Origin: JBOFMT01 sp051658525
GTDB lineage: Bacteria > Bacillota_I > Bacilli_A > Erysipelotrichales > Erysipelotrichaceae
Direction: 5' to 3'
Assembly (NCBI GenBank): GCA_051658525.1
Contig: JBOFMT010000045.1
Span: 1-7,558 of the forward strand
DNA: 7,558 bases
Under the pieces are notes generated by a model that was not told where the DNA came from, did no database searches, and saw only the letters and a list, made by a program, of their open reading frames with translations. Positions 1-6,446 of this stretch are shown piece by piece; position 1 is the stretch's first letter; each line of letters starts with the position of its first letter. The translations under genes were made by a program, and so were the position numbers.

Positions 1-45
1 GCGATAGATTTTTTTCACGTCTTTAAATTCAATGTACGTATTCAT
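1..45 (-). CDS. Probable ABC transporter ATP-binding protein, N-terminal fragment (runs off the left edge)
   Basis: Only the first 15 codons are inside the window; they read MNTYIEFKDVKKIYR. This 'IEFKDVKKIYR' opening is typical of the first beta strand of ABC ATPases of the MacB/LolD type, which usually pair with an FtsX-like permease in peptide, lipoprotein or stress-response export. The Walker A, signature and Walker B motifs would lie outside the window, so the family call rests on the N-terminus alone. The ATG at 45 is supported by a strong ribosome site (AGGAGATGG, 50-58 on the minus strand) and by a promoter-like extended -10 box at 73-83. The rest of the operon is to the left and unseen. 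Another P-loop protein is possible but less likely. Confidence 0.6.
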   Translation of the reverse strand, partial: MNTYIEFKDVKKIYR

Positions 46-72
46 ACTTCCATCTCCTATCTTAACTTTTTT

Positions 73-83
73 ATTCTATCACA
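73..83 (-). promoter_or_regulatory. Extended -10 promoter for the left-edge ABC gene
   Basis: The minus strand reads TGTGA-TAGAAT, a TRTGn extension followed by a good -10 hexamer. It lies about 28 bp upstream of the ATG at 45. No convincing -35 hexamer sits at the standard spacing, as expected when the extended -10 carries the recognition. Confidence 0.55.
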
Positions 84-144
84 TTTTGTAAGACAATTGC
101 CTGCTAACCCGGAAATAACAAAAAATACCACACTTCAAAACAAA

Positions 145-166
145 AAAAAGAGCGTTCGCTCTTTTT
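145..166 (-). terminator. Intrinsic terminator of the DUF427 gene
   Basis: On the minus strand the GAGCG/CGCTC stem is flanked by A and T runs and closed by a 2-4 nt loop, followed by an uninterrupted T tract. The hairpin overlaps the last base of the DUF427 stop codon. The plus strand also has T residues after the stem, so weak bidirectional action is possible. Confidence 0.8.
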
Positions 167-453
167 CACTCTGCTTTGACGCTAACACCTTTCCAAAAAG
201 CAACATAGTCTTTGATTTCTTTGGCTGCTTCTTTGGGTTGTGGATAATACCAAGCTGCATCCTTGTTTGTTTCCGTTCCCACTACCACACTGTAGTATTT
301 CGCGTTACCTTTCCAAGGACATACACTAGTAGTCGCACTATCGACCAAGTAGTCTGTATTCACATCCGCTTTCGGGAAATAATGATTTCCTTCAATCACA
401 ATCGTGTGTTCACTTTGCGCAATCACAACATCGTTCCAAATTGCTTTGATCAT
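166..453 (-). CDS. DUF427 domain protein (PF04248), 95 aa
   Basis: This is a small soluble protein of the DUF427 family. Pfam labels the family nucleotidyltransferase-like (NTP_transf_9), but its biochemical role is not established. The recognisable signature is TTSVCPWKGNAKYYSV (residues 41-56), preceded by SEHTIVIEGNHYFP (14-27) and followed by the aromatic stretch AAWYYPQPKEAAKEIKDYVA (66-85). The length is normal for single-domain members, so it looks complete. I chose the ATG at 453 because AGAGGTGAT stands just upstream (457-465); an in-frame ATG 19 codons earlier has no ribosome site and would start upstream of the predicted promoter. There is no signal peptide or membrane segment. The gene is monocistronic, with its own promoter and terminator, and is divergent from the PAS-GGDEF gene. 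No functional link with its neighbours is visible. Confidence 0.9.
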   Translation of the reverse strand: MIKAIWNDVVIAQSEHTIVIEGNHYFPKADVNTDYLVDSATTSVCPWKGNAKYYSVVVGTETNKDAAWYYPQPKEAAKEIKDYVAFWKGVSVKAE

Positions 454-456
454 GTT

Positions 457-465
457 ATCACCTCT
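457..465 (-). promoter_or_regulatory. Ribosome binding site deciding the DUF427 start
   Basis: The minus strand reads AGAGGTGAT ending 3 nt before the ATG at 453, with the GAGG core about 7 nt away. It supports the 95-residue start over the upstream in-frame ATG at 510. Confidence 0.7.
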
Positions 466-473
466 TTTGCTAA

Positions 474-501
474 ACTGTATCACACAAGGGATAATTTGCA
501 A
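474..501 (-). promoter_or_regulatory. Promoter of the DUF427 gene
   Basis: The minus strand has TTGCAA (496-501) as a -35 candidate, a 16-bp spacer and TACAGT (474-479) as the -10 box, which is preceded by TGTGA (480-484). The 11-bp TGTGATACAGT is identical to the one upstream of the hydrolase gene (7348-7358). Confidence 0.6.
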
Positions 502-543
502 TTCAAACACGCTAATCGTATGACTTCCCTTTTGAAATACAAC

Positions 544-554
544 TGTGGTATGAT
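544..554 (+). promoter_or_regulatory. Extended -10 promoter of the PAS-GGDEF gene
   Basis: TGTGG-TATGAT is a TRTGn extension plus a 5/6 -10 hexamer, 25 bp upstream of the ATG at 580. The -35 region is weak. A start of transcription near 561 would leave a leader of about 19 nt carrying the AGGAGG site, with no room for a riboswitch. Confidence 0.6.
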
Positions 555-567
555 AAGCAATGTTTTT

Positions 568-573
568 AGGAGG
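568..573 (+). promoter_or_regulatory. Ribosome binding site deciding the PAS-GGDEF start
   Basis: A perfect AGGAGG stands 6 nt before the ATG at 580. The reading frame stays open back to 97, but the upstream part lies antisense to the DUF427 gene and has no such site. Confidence 0.85.
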
Positions 574-579
574 ATTGCT

Positions 580-2130
580 ATGTTTGATGTGTTACAAATA
601 CCAGCCTTGTTTTATCTTTATCAGCCACATACCCAAGCATTATGGATGAGTGAGCAATTAAAGCAATTATGTCCAAATTTGAGTGAAGATATGTGTCGTC
701 AAAGCTTTGAAAGCAAAACACTTTATGTTCAACATACAACCTATGACATCCTTTGTACTCCTTATATGGAAGATACTTGGTATTGCGCTTTGGAAGCAAA
801 AAAAGATCTAACAAGACTGCATATGACCTATCAACACATTTTAGATGCCCTTCCTGAACTTGTCTTCTTTAAAGATGAATCCTTACGCTATATTGCAGCC
901 AATAAGGCAACTCATGATTATTATCAAGCGATGGGCGTAACCTCTTTACTTGGTAAACACGATTTACAACTCCCCCTCGATCCTACCTTTATTCAACATT
1001 GCAATGACAATGATCTAGCCATGTTAGCAGCAAAAACCACAACAACGACCATCGAATCTTCCCAAGCAAGCGATGCTAGCGTGACCTACTTTGAAGCATC
1101 AAAAACCCCATTATACGATCCAAGTGGTAACTTTCAAGGATTGATTGGCCGTGTACGCGATGTTACTACGGTAATCCAAGCCCAAGAACGCCTTGAATAT
1201 TTGAGTTATCATGACACCTTAACTGGTCTATACAATCGTACTTTTGCTGATCATCTTTTTGAAACGCAATTACAAGAGCAGGATTTTCCAGTTGGTCTTG
1301 TACTAGGTGATTTAAATGGGCTAAAACTTGTCAATGATATTTTAGGTCATAAAGCGGGCGATCATTTCATCCAACAAGTTTCCAAGTGCTTAGAAACTAT
1401 TGCCGACGCTTCCATGTATTGCATTCGCCTTGGTGGTGATGAACTCATGATCATTATCAAACAAGCCACACAAGCACAAGCTAGGCAATTGATTGACACC
1501 ATACAATCAGAACTTGCACTACTTCCTACGCATATTTTCCCCACTACCATGAGTATGGGGATGAGTATGGTAGCTGCCGCTGATCAAATTGATGATGCGT
1601 TTGCGCAAGCCGATGCGATGCTCTATCTACAAAAGCAACAAAGTACAGCATCATTACATCAGACCATTCTTCAGAATATGCATCAGGAACTTTGTCAACT
1701 CAACCCGAACCGAATCACAATGACACGTTCGATGCTATCCTATGCAAGGCAAGCAAACCAACTACTCGAGTTAACCACAAGCGAAAGCTTACGGTTACAT
1801 CAACTCATTCTTTACCACGATCTTGGTGATATTGGAGCTCCACTACACCAAGACAAGAAAACCATCCACGTTGAACGGGGGTATCGCTTTGCTCGATTGT
1901 TGCCACCACTGCATTTGAGTGCAGCCGATATATTAGAGCATCATGAGTGTTTTGATGGAAGTGGCTTCCCCAACCAAAAGCAAGGCTTTGAGCTTTCCTA
2001 CATCGCACGAATTTTCTCCATTCTTGAGCACTTTGCCAAGCAAACAACCTGCCCGCAATGGGATTCGCGTTTTGATCCTGGCTTGTTTAATCAACTTCTA
2101 CCGTTATATAAAAAAGAATCAGCACACTGA
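580..2130 (+). CDS. PAS-GGDEF protein with a degenerate HD-GYP-like C-terminus (probable c-di-GMP signalling), 516 aa
   Basis: This multidomain signalling protein probably makes or senses cyclic di-GMP. Residues 1-80 are unassigned and may be a worn sensor domain. Residues 85-200 form a PAS domain (ILDALPELVFFKDE near its start, LIGRVRDVT at its end). Residues 205-355 are a GGDEF domain: YHDTLTGLYNR, metal-binding GDLNGLKLVND (D244), and GGDEL at 285-289, which keeps the acidic pair but has Leu for Phe. The usual RxxD inhibitory site is absent. Residues 376-512 resemble HD-GYP: HD (413-414), H430, HH (454-455) and GFP (462-464). However, HDxGK reads HDLGD, the first ligand His aligns near Met381, the late ligand Asp is Glu483, and the following segment is shortened. 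Synthase activity is plausible; phosphodiesterase activity is doubtful. No membrane segment or signal peptide is seen, so it is probably cytoplasmic. The ATG at 580 is fixed by AGGAGG. It is transcribed alone. Confidence 0.88.
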   Translation: MFDVLQIPALFYLYQPHTQALWMSEQLKQLCPNLSEDMCRQSFESKTLYVQHTTYDILCTPYMEDTWYCALEAKKDLTRLHMTYQHILDALPELVFFKDESLRYIAANKATHDYYQAMGVTSLLGKHDLQLPLDPTFIQHCNDNDLAMLAAKTTTTTIESSQASDASVTYFEASKTPLYDPSGNFQGLIGRVRDVTTVIQAQERLEYLSYHDTLTGLYNRTFADHLFETQLQEQDFPVGLVLGDLNGLKLVNDILGHKAGDHFIQQVSKCLETIADASMYCIRLGGDELMIIIKQATQAQARQLIDTIQSELALLPTHIFPTTMSMGMSMVAAADQIDDAFAQADAMLYLQKQQSTASLHQTILQNMHQELCQLNPNRITMTRSMLSYARQANQLLELTTSESLRLHQLILYHDLGDIGAPLHQDKKTIHVERGYRFARLLPPLHLSAADILEHHECFDGSGFPNQKQGFELSYIARIFSILEHFAKQTTCPQWDSRFDPGLFNQLLPLYKKESAH

Positions 2131-2140
2131 TTCTTTTTTT
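2110..2140. terminator. Bidirectional intrinsic terminator between the PAS-GGDEF and aconitase genes
   Basis: The stem GAATCAG/CTGATTC (2116-2122 and 2127-2133) with a CACA loop is flanked by six A residues on the left and seven T residues on the right, so each strand sees a hairpin followed by a T tract. It contains the PAS-GGDEF stop codon (2128-2130) in its right arm, and its T tract overlaps the aconitase stop codon (2139-2141). Confidence 0.9.
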
Positions 2141-4013
2141 ATAGGGCTCCACCCCTTCGAATACAACACAGTTCTTTTGAACTCAAATCATGACGTAACG
2201 CAAGCATTTGAACGTGTGTTGTGGTTGCCTTTACTTCGTGATGTAGCTCTAATTGTGAGAAATCAAACTGGACAACGTCATCCTCCTTCACTTGTGAGAG
2301 TAGAGATGCATCATCAAACACAAGCGGTAAGATCCCGAAATTAATTAAATTAGCGCGATGAATGCGAGCAAAACTTTGCGCCACAACAACACGGATACCC
2401 AAAGCTACCAAAACCAATGCAGCATGTTCACGACTCGAACCTTGTCCATAGTTGCTACCAGCAAACACCACACCACCGTGATGTTGTTTCGCTTTGCTAA
2501 CTAATTGCGGTGCAATACTGGAAAAAGCAAAGGTGGATAATTTTTCCAAGTTCGAACGATACGGCAACACCTTAGCAGTAGCAGGTATGATGTGGTCGGT
2601 AGATACATTATCAGGTAGCAGTGCTAGTAGGGTAGTTGATAACTGATTGGGTAATGGCGAACTTTTTGGTAAAGGTTTGATATTAGCTCCATACACAATT
2701 GGTTTTTGTTCCAAGCTAGGATAACATAGCAAAGGCTCACTACTAGGTTGTACGCGTGCTTCGACATCCTCATGTGTAATTCCCATTGGATTTTGAATAC
2801 AACCAGCAATGGCTGCCAAAGTAGCACTCTCTACACTTGCTAAATAGACCAAGGCATCAGCTGTACCACTACGCCCCTTAAAATTACGATTAAAGGTACG
2901 CAAGCTGACCCCACCCGCTTTGGGTGCTTGTCCCATACCAATACAAGGTCCACAAGCACATTCTAAAATACGAGCACCAGCAACAATAAAATCTTGTAGA
3001 TAGCCTGCTTGAGCAAGTTGTTCCATCACAGCCTTTGAACCACAGCTTAAGGTTAGGCTAACATTAGGATGCACTTGCTTGCCTCTAAGCATTTGTGCTG
3101 CCCTTGCTAAATCATGAAAACTAGCATTCGTACAGCTTCCAATACATACTTGATCCACCGGCATACCAACAAGTTCTGCAATCGGCACTACATTATCCGG
3201 AGCATATGGTTTGGCAATCATTACATCGACAGTGGATAAATCCAAAGTGTAGGTTGTATCAAAATTTGGATGTTCGTGTTGCAACGCAATAAAGTCGCTA
3301 CCACGGCCTAATCGTTCTAAGAATGCCTTTGTTTGTGCATCACTTGGAAACAGCGAGGTCGTTACCCCAAGTTCTGCCCCCATATTACAAATGGTAAAAC
3401 GCTCTTCCACACGCAAACTAGCGACCCCTTCACCATAGTACTCAAAAACATGGTTGACATTCCCACTGACTCCAAAGTGTTGTAATAAGGTTAAAATCAC
3501 ATCCTTGGCACTTACGCCAGCTCGTAAGCTTCCTGTTAATTCAATACCGATGACCTTGGGCATCAACAACGTAAAGGGGCGTCCTGCCATCGCTTTTGCG
3601 ACATCTTGTCCCCCAGCCCCAATGCATAACATTCCTAACGCACCATTGCTAACCGTATGGGAGTCACTTCCTAGCAGTGTTTTTCCAGGTTTTGCGAACT
3701 GTTCCAAATGGACTTGGTGACAAATCCCATTACCCGGTTTAGAAAAGATGATGCCATAGCGATCCGCCACCGATTGTAAAAAAGCATGATCATCCGCATT
3801 TTCAAAGCCACTTTGAATCGTATTGTGATCGACATAACTCACTGCCAATTCATTTTGAATTTTAGCTACACCAGTTTGTAGAAACTGTAAATAAGCTACG
3901 GTTCCCGTAGCATCCTGTGTTAATGTTTGATCGATTTTTAGTTCGATTTCATGGAATGTCTCCATCACTCCGGAAACCAGATGCTGTGCAATAATCTGTT
4001 TTGTTAGATTCAT
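2139..4013 (-). CDS. acn: Aconitate hydratase (aconitase), short bacterial form, 624 aa
   Basis: It isomerises citrate to isocitrate through cis-aconitate with a [4Fe-4S] cluster in the cytoplasm. The likely cluster ligands are C294 (in CIGSCTN) and C354 and C357 (in CACGPCIG). Other family motifs are VDHNT (61-65), GSDSHT (115-120), GRSGTADALVYLASVESATLAA (380-401) and the swivel-domain SNYGQGSSREHAAL (520-533), which holds the expected catalytic Ser and an active-site Arg. The swivel domain spans about 455-624. At 624 residues it is much shorter than AcnA or AcnB (about 850-900) and fits the roughly 640-residue 'Aquifex-type' aconitases related to LeuC-LeuD fusions. The ATG at 4013 is chosen because AAGGAGGTGG lies 3 nt upstream; an ATG 13 codons earlier lacks a ribosome site and falls before the promoter. 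Divergent gltA-icd argues for aconitase rather than isopropylmalate isomerase or homoaconitase. Confidence 0.95.
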   Translation of the reverse strand: MNLTKQIIAQHLVSGVMETFHEIELKIDQTLTQDATGTVAYLQFLQTGVAKIQNELAVSYVDHNTIQSGFENADDHAFLQSVADRYGIIFSKPGNGICHQVHLEQFAKPGKTLLGSDSHTVSNGALGMLCIGAGGQDVAKAMAGRPFTLLMPKVIGIELTGSLRAGVSAKDVILTLLQHFGVSGNVNHVFEYYGEGVASLRVEERFTICNMGAELGVTTSLFPSDAQTKAFLERLGRGSDFIALQHEHPNFDTTYTLDLSTVDVMIAKPYAPDNVVPIAELVGMPVDQVCIGSCTNASFHDLARAAQMLRGKQVHPNVSLTLSCGSKAVMEQLAQAGYLQDFIVAGARILECACGPCIGMGQAPKAGGVSLRTFNRNFKGRSGTADALVYLASVESATLAAIAGCIQNPMGITHEDVEARVQPSSEPLLCYPSLEQKPIVYGANIKPLPKSSPLPNQLSTTLLALLPDNVSTDHIIPATAKVLPYRSNLEKLSTFAFSSIAPQLVSKAKQHHGGVVFAGSNYGQGSSREHAALVLVALGIRVVVAQSFARIHRANLINFGILPLVFDDASLLSQVKEDDVVQFDFSQLELHHEVKATTTHVQMLALRHDLSSKELCCIRRGGAL

Positions 4014-4016
4014 ATT

Positions 4017-4026
4017 CCACCTCCTT
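4017..4026 (-). promoter_or_regulatory. Ribosome binding site deciding the aconitase start
   Basis: The minus strand reads AAGGAGGTGG, close to a full anti-16S match, ending 3 nt before the ATG at 4013, with the GGAGG core about 6 nt away. It excludes the longer in-frame start at 4052. Confidence 0.85.
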
Positions 4027-4032
4027 GCAACC

Positions 4033-4043
4033 ATCATATCATA
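4033..4043 (-). promoter_or_regulatory. Extended -10 promoter of the aconitase gene
   Basis: The minus strand reads TATGA-TATGAT (TRTGn plus a 5/6 -10 hexamer). The -35 position at 17-bp spacing (4056-4061) is poor and falls inside the dyad at 4054-4077. Transcription would start near 4026, giving a leader of only about 13 nt that begins at the ribosome site; the exact start is therefore uncertain. Confidence 0.5.
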
Positions 4044-4053
4044 AATTTTCATA

Positions 4054-4077
4054 AAAAATGTTACTGTTTACATTTTT
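4054..4077. promoter_or_regulatory. 24-bp dyad operator candidate (cre-like) shared by acn and gltA-icd
   Basis: Perfect inverted arms AAAAATGT (4054-4061) and ACATTTTT (4070-4077) enclose an 8-bp spacer. The central 14 bp, TGTTACTGTTTACA (4059-4072), match 12 of 14 positions of the CcpA cre consensus TGWAANCGNTNWCA; the mismatches are at positions 4 and 7. The dyad covers the -35 positions of both divergent promoters, so a bound protein could block both. CcpA control of citrate synthase is known in Bacillus; its application here is inference. Another dimeric repressor is possible. Confidence 0.5.
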
Positions 4078-4087
4078 GTGATATAAT
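4059..4087 (+). promoter_or_regulatory. Promoter of the gltA-icd operon
   Basis: A perfect -10 TATAAT (4082-4087) is preceded by TGTGA (4077-4081), giving a full TRTGn extended -10. At 17-bp spacing the -35 position reads TGTTAC (4059-4064), which is weak. Transcription should start near 4094, leaving a leader of about 17 nt with AGGAGG at 4099-4104. Confidence 0.8.
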
Positions 4088-4110
4088 TTTCATAATATAG
4101 GAGGTAGCAT

Positions 4111-5415
4111 ATGGCATTTCAAACGCAATTATCCAAGCAGTTGCATACCGACACAAGCATTCCTTCACAGCTTTATGAGCAATACCGAGTCAAAAAAGGC
4201 TTACGCAATGCTGATGGCACTGGCGTTCTAATTGGACTTACAAAAATATCCGATGTAGTAGGTTACCAAATGATTGATGGAACCAAGCAAAACTGTGATG
4301 GTATGTTGTATTATCGTGGCATATCGGTACTCGAGATGTTACAAGAAGATGTAAATCGTAGTAATCGGTTTGAAGAATGTATCTATTTGTTATTGTTTGG
4401 TAGCTTACCAAACACAAGTCAATTAGACGCCTTTCAAGCATCCTTAAACAAACAACAAGACTTACCACCAAACCTTAGTATTGCGCACATTGCCGCAAAC
4501 CCACAAGGCAATTGGATGAACAAACTTCAACAAATTATACTACAACTCTACACGTTTGATGCGAATGCGGATGATAATAGCATCGAACACACCTTACAAC
4601 AAGGCTTAGCGCTCATTGCTAAAATGCCAGCAATCCTTGCCTGTATGCAACCACATACGAAACAACAACAAGACCTTACGCAAAAGAGCATAAGCTATCG
4701 CTTGCTTGCCCTATTAAGTAGTGACACGAGCTTTCTTGACAAGCGAGCACAAGTACTTGACGCCTTGCTCGTCCTTCACGCAGATCATGGTGGTGGTAAC
4801 AACTCGACCTTTACCAATGTCGTGTTGTCTTCTACGGGAACCGATTATTATTCCACCATCTGCAGTGCGATTGGAAGTCTCAAAGGTCCTAGCCATGGTG
4901 GTGCAAATACTTGCGTTCACGAAATGATGTTAGCAATACAGCAAGATATTGGTTGGGATGCAAGTGATGAACAAATAAAAAGCATTGCTCATGCCTTACT
5001 AGATGGAACTTATTACGATCACAAAGGTCTCATCTATGGATTGGGGCATGCAGTGTATACATTGAGTGATCCACGCGCATGCGCACTCAAACAACTCATT
5101 GCAACACTACCCAACATGGAACAATATCAAGACCAATTCACATTTTACCAACGTTTTGAAACCATTGCCAAGCAAGTAATACTCGAAAGAAAAGGTATTG
5201 TGGTAGCAAGTAATATCGACTTTTATAGCGGATTGGCATTTTCCATGCTTGGATTTTCTAGCATCCTATTTCCGCTTATCTTCGTCACTGCTCGCATGAG
5301 TGGATGGCTCGCACACAACATTGAAAACAAACGCTTTTGTAATAAAATCGTACGACCAGCAACCAAATATGTTGGTAATCTCTACCCATACACCCCATTA
5401 AAGGAGCGCTTATGA
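4111..5415 (+). CDS. gltA: Citrate synthase, 434 aa
   Basis: It condenses oxaloacetate and acetyl-CoA to citrate, the entry step to the oxidative TCA arm. All core active-site motifs are present: LHADHGGGN with H226, GPSHGG with H262, GLGHAVYTLSDPRA with catalytic H313 and R322, NIDFYSG with catalytic D370, ARMSGW with R395 and IVRPATKYVG with R415. GHAVY replaces the GHRVY of the E. coli enzyme; I recall this variant from clostridial-type homologues, so I do not read it as damage. The length is normal for the roughly 430-460 residue citrate/2-methylcitrate synthases of anaerobic Firmicutes. Methylcitrate activity cannot be excluded from sequence, but there are no prp genes, and acn and icd beside it favour citrate. 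The start has AGGAGG 6 nt upstream. It is the first gene of an operon with icd, overlapping it by 4 bp (ATGA). Confidence 0.95.
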   Translation: MAFQTQLSKQLHTDTSIPSQLYEQYRVKKGLRNADGTGVLIGLTKISDVVGYQMIDGTKQNCDGMLYYRGISVLEMLQEDVNRSNRFEECIYLLLFGSLPNTSQLDAFQASLNKQQDLPPNLSIAHIAANPQGNWMNKLQQIILQLYTFDANADDNSIEHTLQQGLALIAKMPAILACMQPHTKQQQDLTQKSISYRLLALLSSDTSFLDKRAQVLDALLVLHADHGGGNNSTFTNVVLSSTGTDYYSTICSAIGSLKGPSHGGANTCVHEMMLAIQQDIGWDASDEQIKSIAHALLDGTYYDHKGLIYGLGHAVYTLSDPRACALKQLIATLPNMEQYQDQFTFYQRFETIAKQVILERKGIVVASNIDFYSGLAFSMLGFSSILFPLIFVTARMSGWLAHNIENKRFCNKIVRPATKYVGNLYPYTPLKERL

Positions 5416-6446
5416 AAACGGTAACCTTAATCAAAGGCGATGGCATCGGGCCTGAAATCATCGATGCTACCATTGAAGTTCTAACGCATTTACAAGTTCC
5501 TCTCACGTTTGAAGAGCAGTGGATTGGAGAAAGTGCCATTCATCGTGGTCTTGATTTATGGAATGATGCAGCCCTTGCTAGCATCGCCAAAAACAAGCTC
5601 GTACTTAAAGGACCAACCGAAACAAAACTTGGTACTGGTTTTCGTTCGGTCAACGTAGCCTTACGAAAGCACTTTGATCTCTATGCCAACATTCGCCCCA
5701 TACAGTCCCTACCCAACACCTCCCAGCGTTACCACGATATTGATTTGATTATCTTTCGTGAAAATACAGAGGATCTGTATGTAGGAGTAGAAACAATCAT
5801 TAGCCAAGATGAAGTGCATGCAACTAAAATCATTACTCGTAAAGCAAGCGAGCGCATCATTCGCAAAGCATTTGCTTTTGCGCAAGCAAACAATCGCAAA
5901 CACGTAACGTGTGTACATAAGGCCAATATCTTAAAACATAGCGATGGTCTGTTTTTAGCTATTTTTGAAACCATTGCCAAAGAATATCCAGACATTGAAA
6001 GCGATGCAAAAATCGTTGATAATATGTGCATGCAACTTGTCATGTATCCCGAGCGCTATGATGTTTTGGTCATGCCAAACCTCTATGGTGATATCTTATC
6101 CGATCTAGCGAGTGGATTTATCGGAGGTCTTGGCCTTGCACCAAGCTCGAATATTGGAATGGATTGTGCACTCTTCGAAGCCGTACATGGCTCTGCACCA
6201 GATATTGCTGGCAAACAAATCGCCAATCCAACTGCAATGCTACTTTCTGCCTGTCTATTACTTGATCATCTAGGATTACAAAAAGAGGCCCAATGGATTC
6301 GCTATGGTATTACGCGTGTCTACCTAAAAGGCAAACACACAACACCCGATGTCAGAGGCAAAGCAACGACAAGCGAATTCATTAAGGCTCTCATCAAAGA
6401 AATTGATAGTTATCGTGGTTATGTTAGTGAACCTGCTCTAAGATAA
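5412..6446 (+). CDS. icd: Isocitrate dehydrogenase, probably NAD-dependent, 344 aa
   Basis: It oxidatively decarboxylates isocitrate to 2-oxoglutarate. It belongs to the beta-decarboxylating dehydrogenase family: KGDGIGPEI (8-16), RENTEDLYVGVE (116-127) with Y123, K170 in CVHKANILK, and metal-binding D203, D227 and D231 (GDILSDLASG). Isocitrate rather than isopropylmalate specificity is suggested by GFRSVNVALRK, with S79 and N81 in the places of E. coli Ser113 and Asn115. Cofactor choice is suggested by HGSAPDIAGK: D263-I264 stand where NADP enzymes have Lys-Tyr, which favours NAD. Homoisocitrate dehydrogenase is an alternative, but gltA and acn make IDH far more likely. The length fits the short (about 330-350) NAD-IDH class. 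It is translationally coupled to gltA through the ATGA overlap, with AAGGAG 5 nt before its ATG. Its last 23 bp overlap the convergent hydrolase gene. Confidence 0.93.
   Translation: MKTVTLIKGDGIGPEIIDATIEVLTHLQVPLTFEEQWIGESAIHRGLDLWNDAALASIAKNKLVLKGPTETKLGTGFRSVNVALRKHFDLYANIRPIQSLPNTSQRYHDIDLIIFRENTEDLYVGVETIISQDEVHATKIITRKASERIIRKAFAFAQANNRKHVTCVHKANILKHSDGLFLAIFETIAKEYPDIESDAKIVDNMCMQLVMYPERYDVLVMPNLYGDILSDLASGFIGGLGLAPSSNIGMDCALFEAVHGSAPDIAGKQIANPTAMLLSACLLLDHLGLQKEAQWIRYGITRVYLKGKHTTPDVRGKATTSEFIKALIKEIDSYRGYVSEPALR

Noticed and set aside
97..579. A 161-codon N-terminal extension of the PAS-GGDEF protein in the open frame.
   Set aside because: It runs antisense through the DUF427 gene and both divergent promoters, has no ribosome site at its ATG, and its protein looks like non-coding translation. 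AGGAGG at 568-573 fixes the start at 580.
580..580. A cyclic-di-GMP riboswitch upstream of the PAS-GGDEF gene.
   Set aside because: The predicted leader is only about 19 nt, far too short for a GEMM-type aptamer, and no such fold is visible.
1943..2344. A 133-codon plus-strand reading frame across the terminator between the PAS-GGDEF and aconitase genes.
   Set aside because: It lies out of frame in the end of the PAS-GGDEF gene and antisense to aconitase, crosses a strong terminator and has no ribosome site.
4059..4072. GlnR/TnrA box (TGTNA-N7-TNACA) in the acn-gltA gap, tempting because 2-oxoglutarate feeds glutamate.
   Set aside because: The half-sites TGTTA and TTACA are present, but the spacing is N4 rather than N7 (14 bp rather than 17), which does not fit that family. 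The cre reading matches in length.
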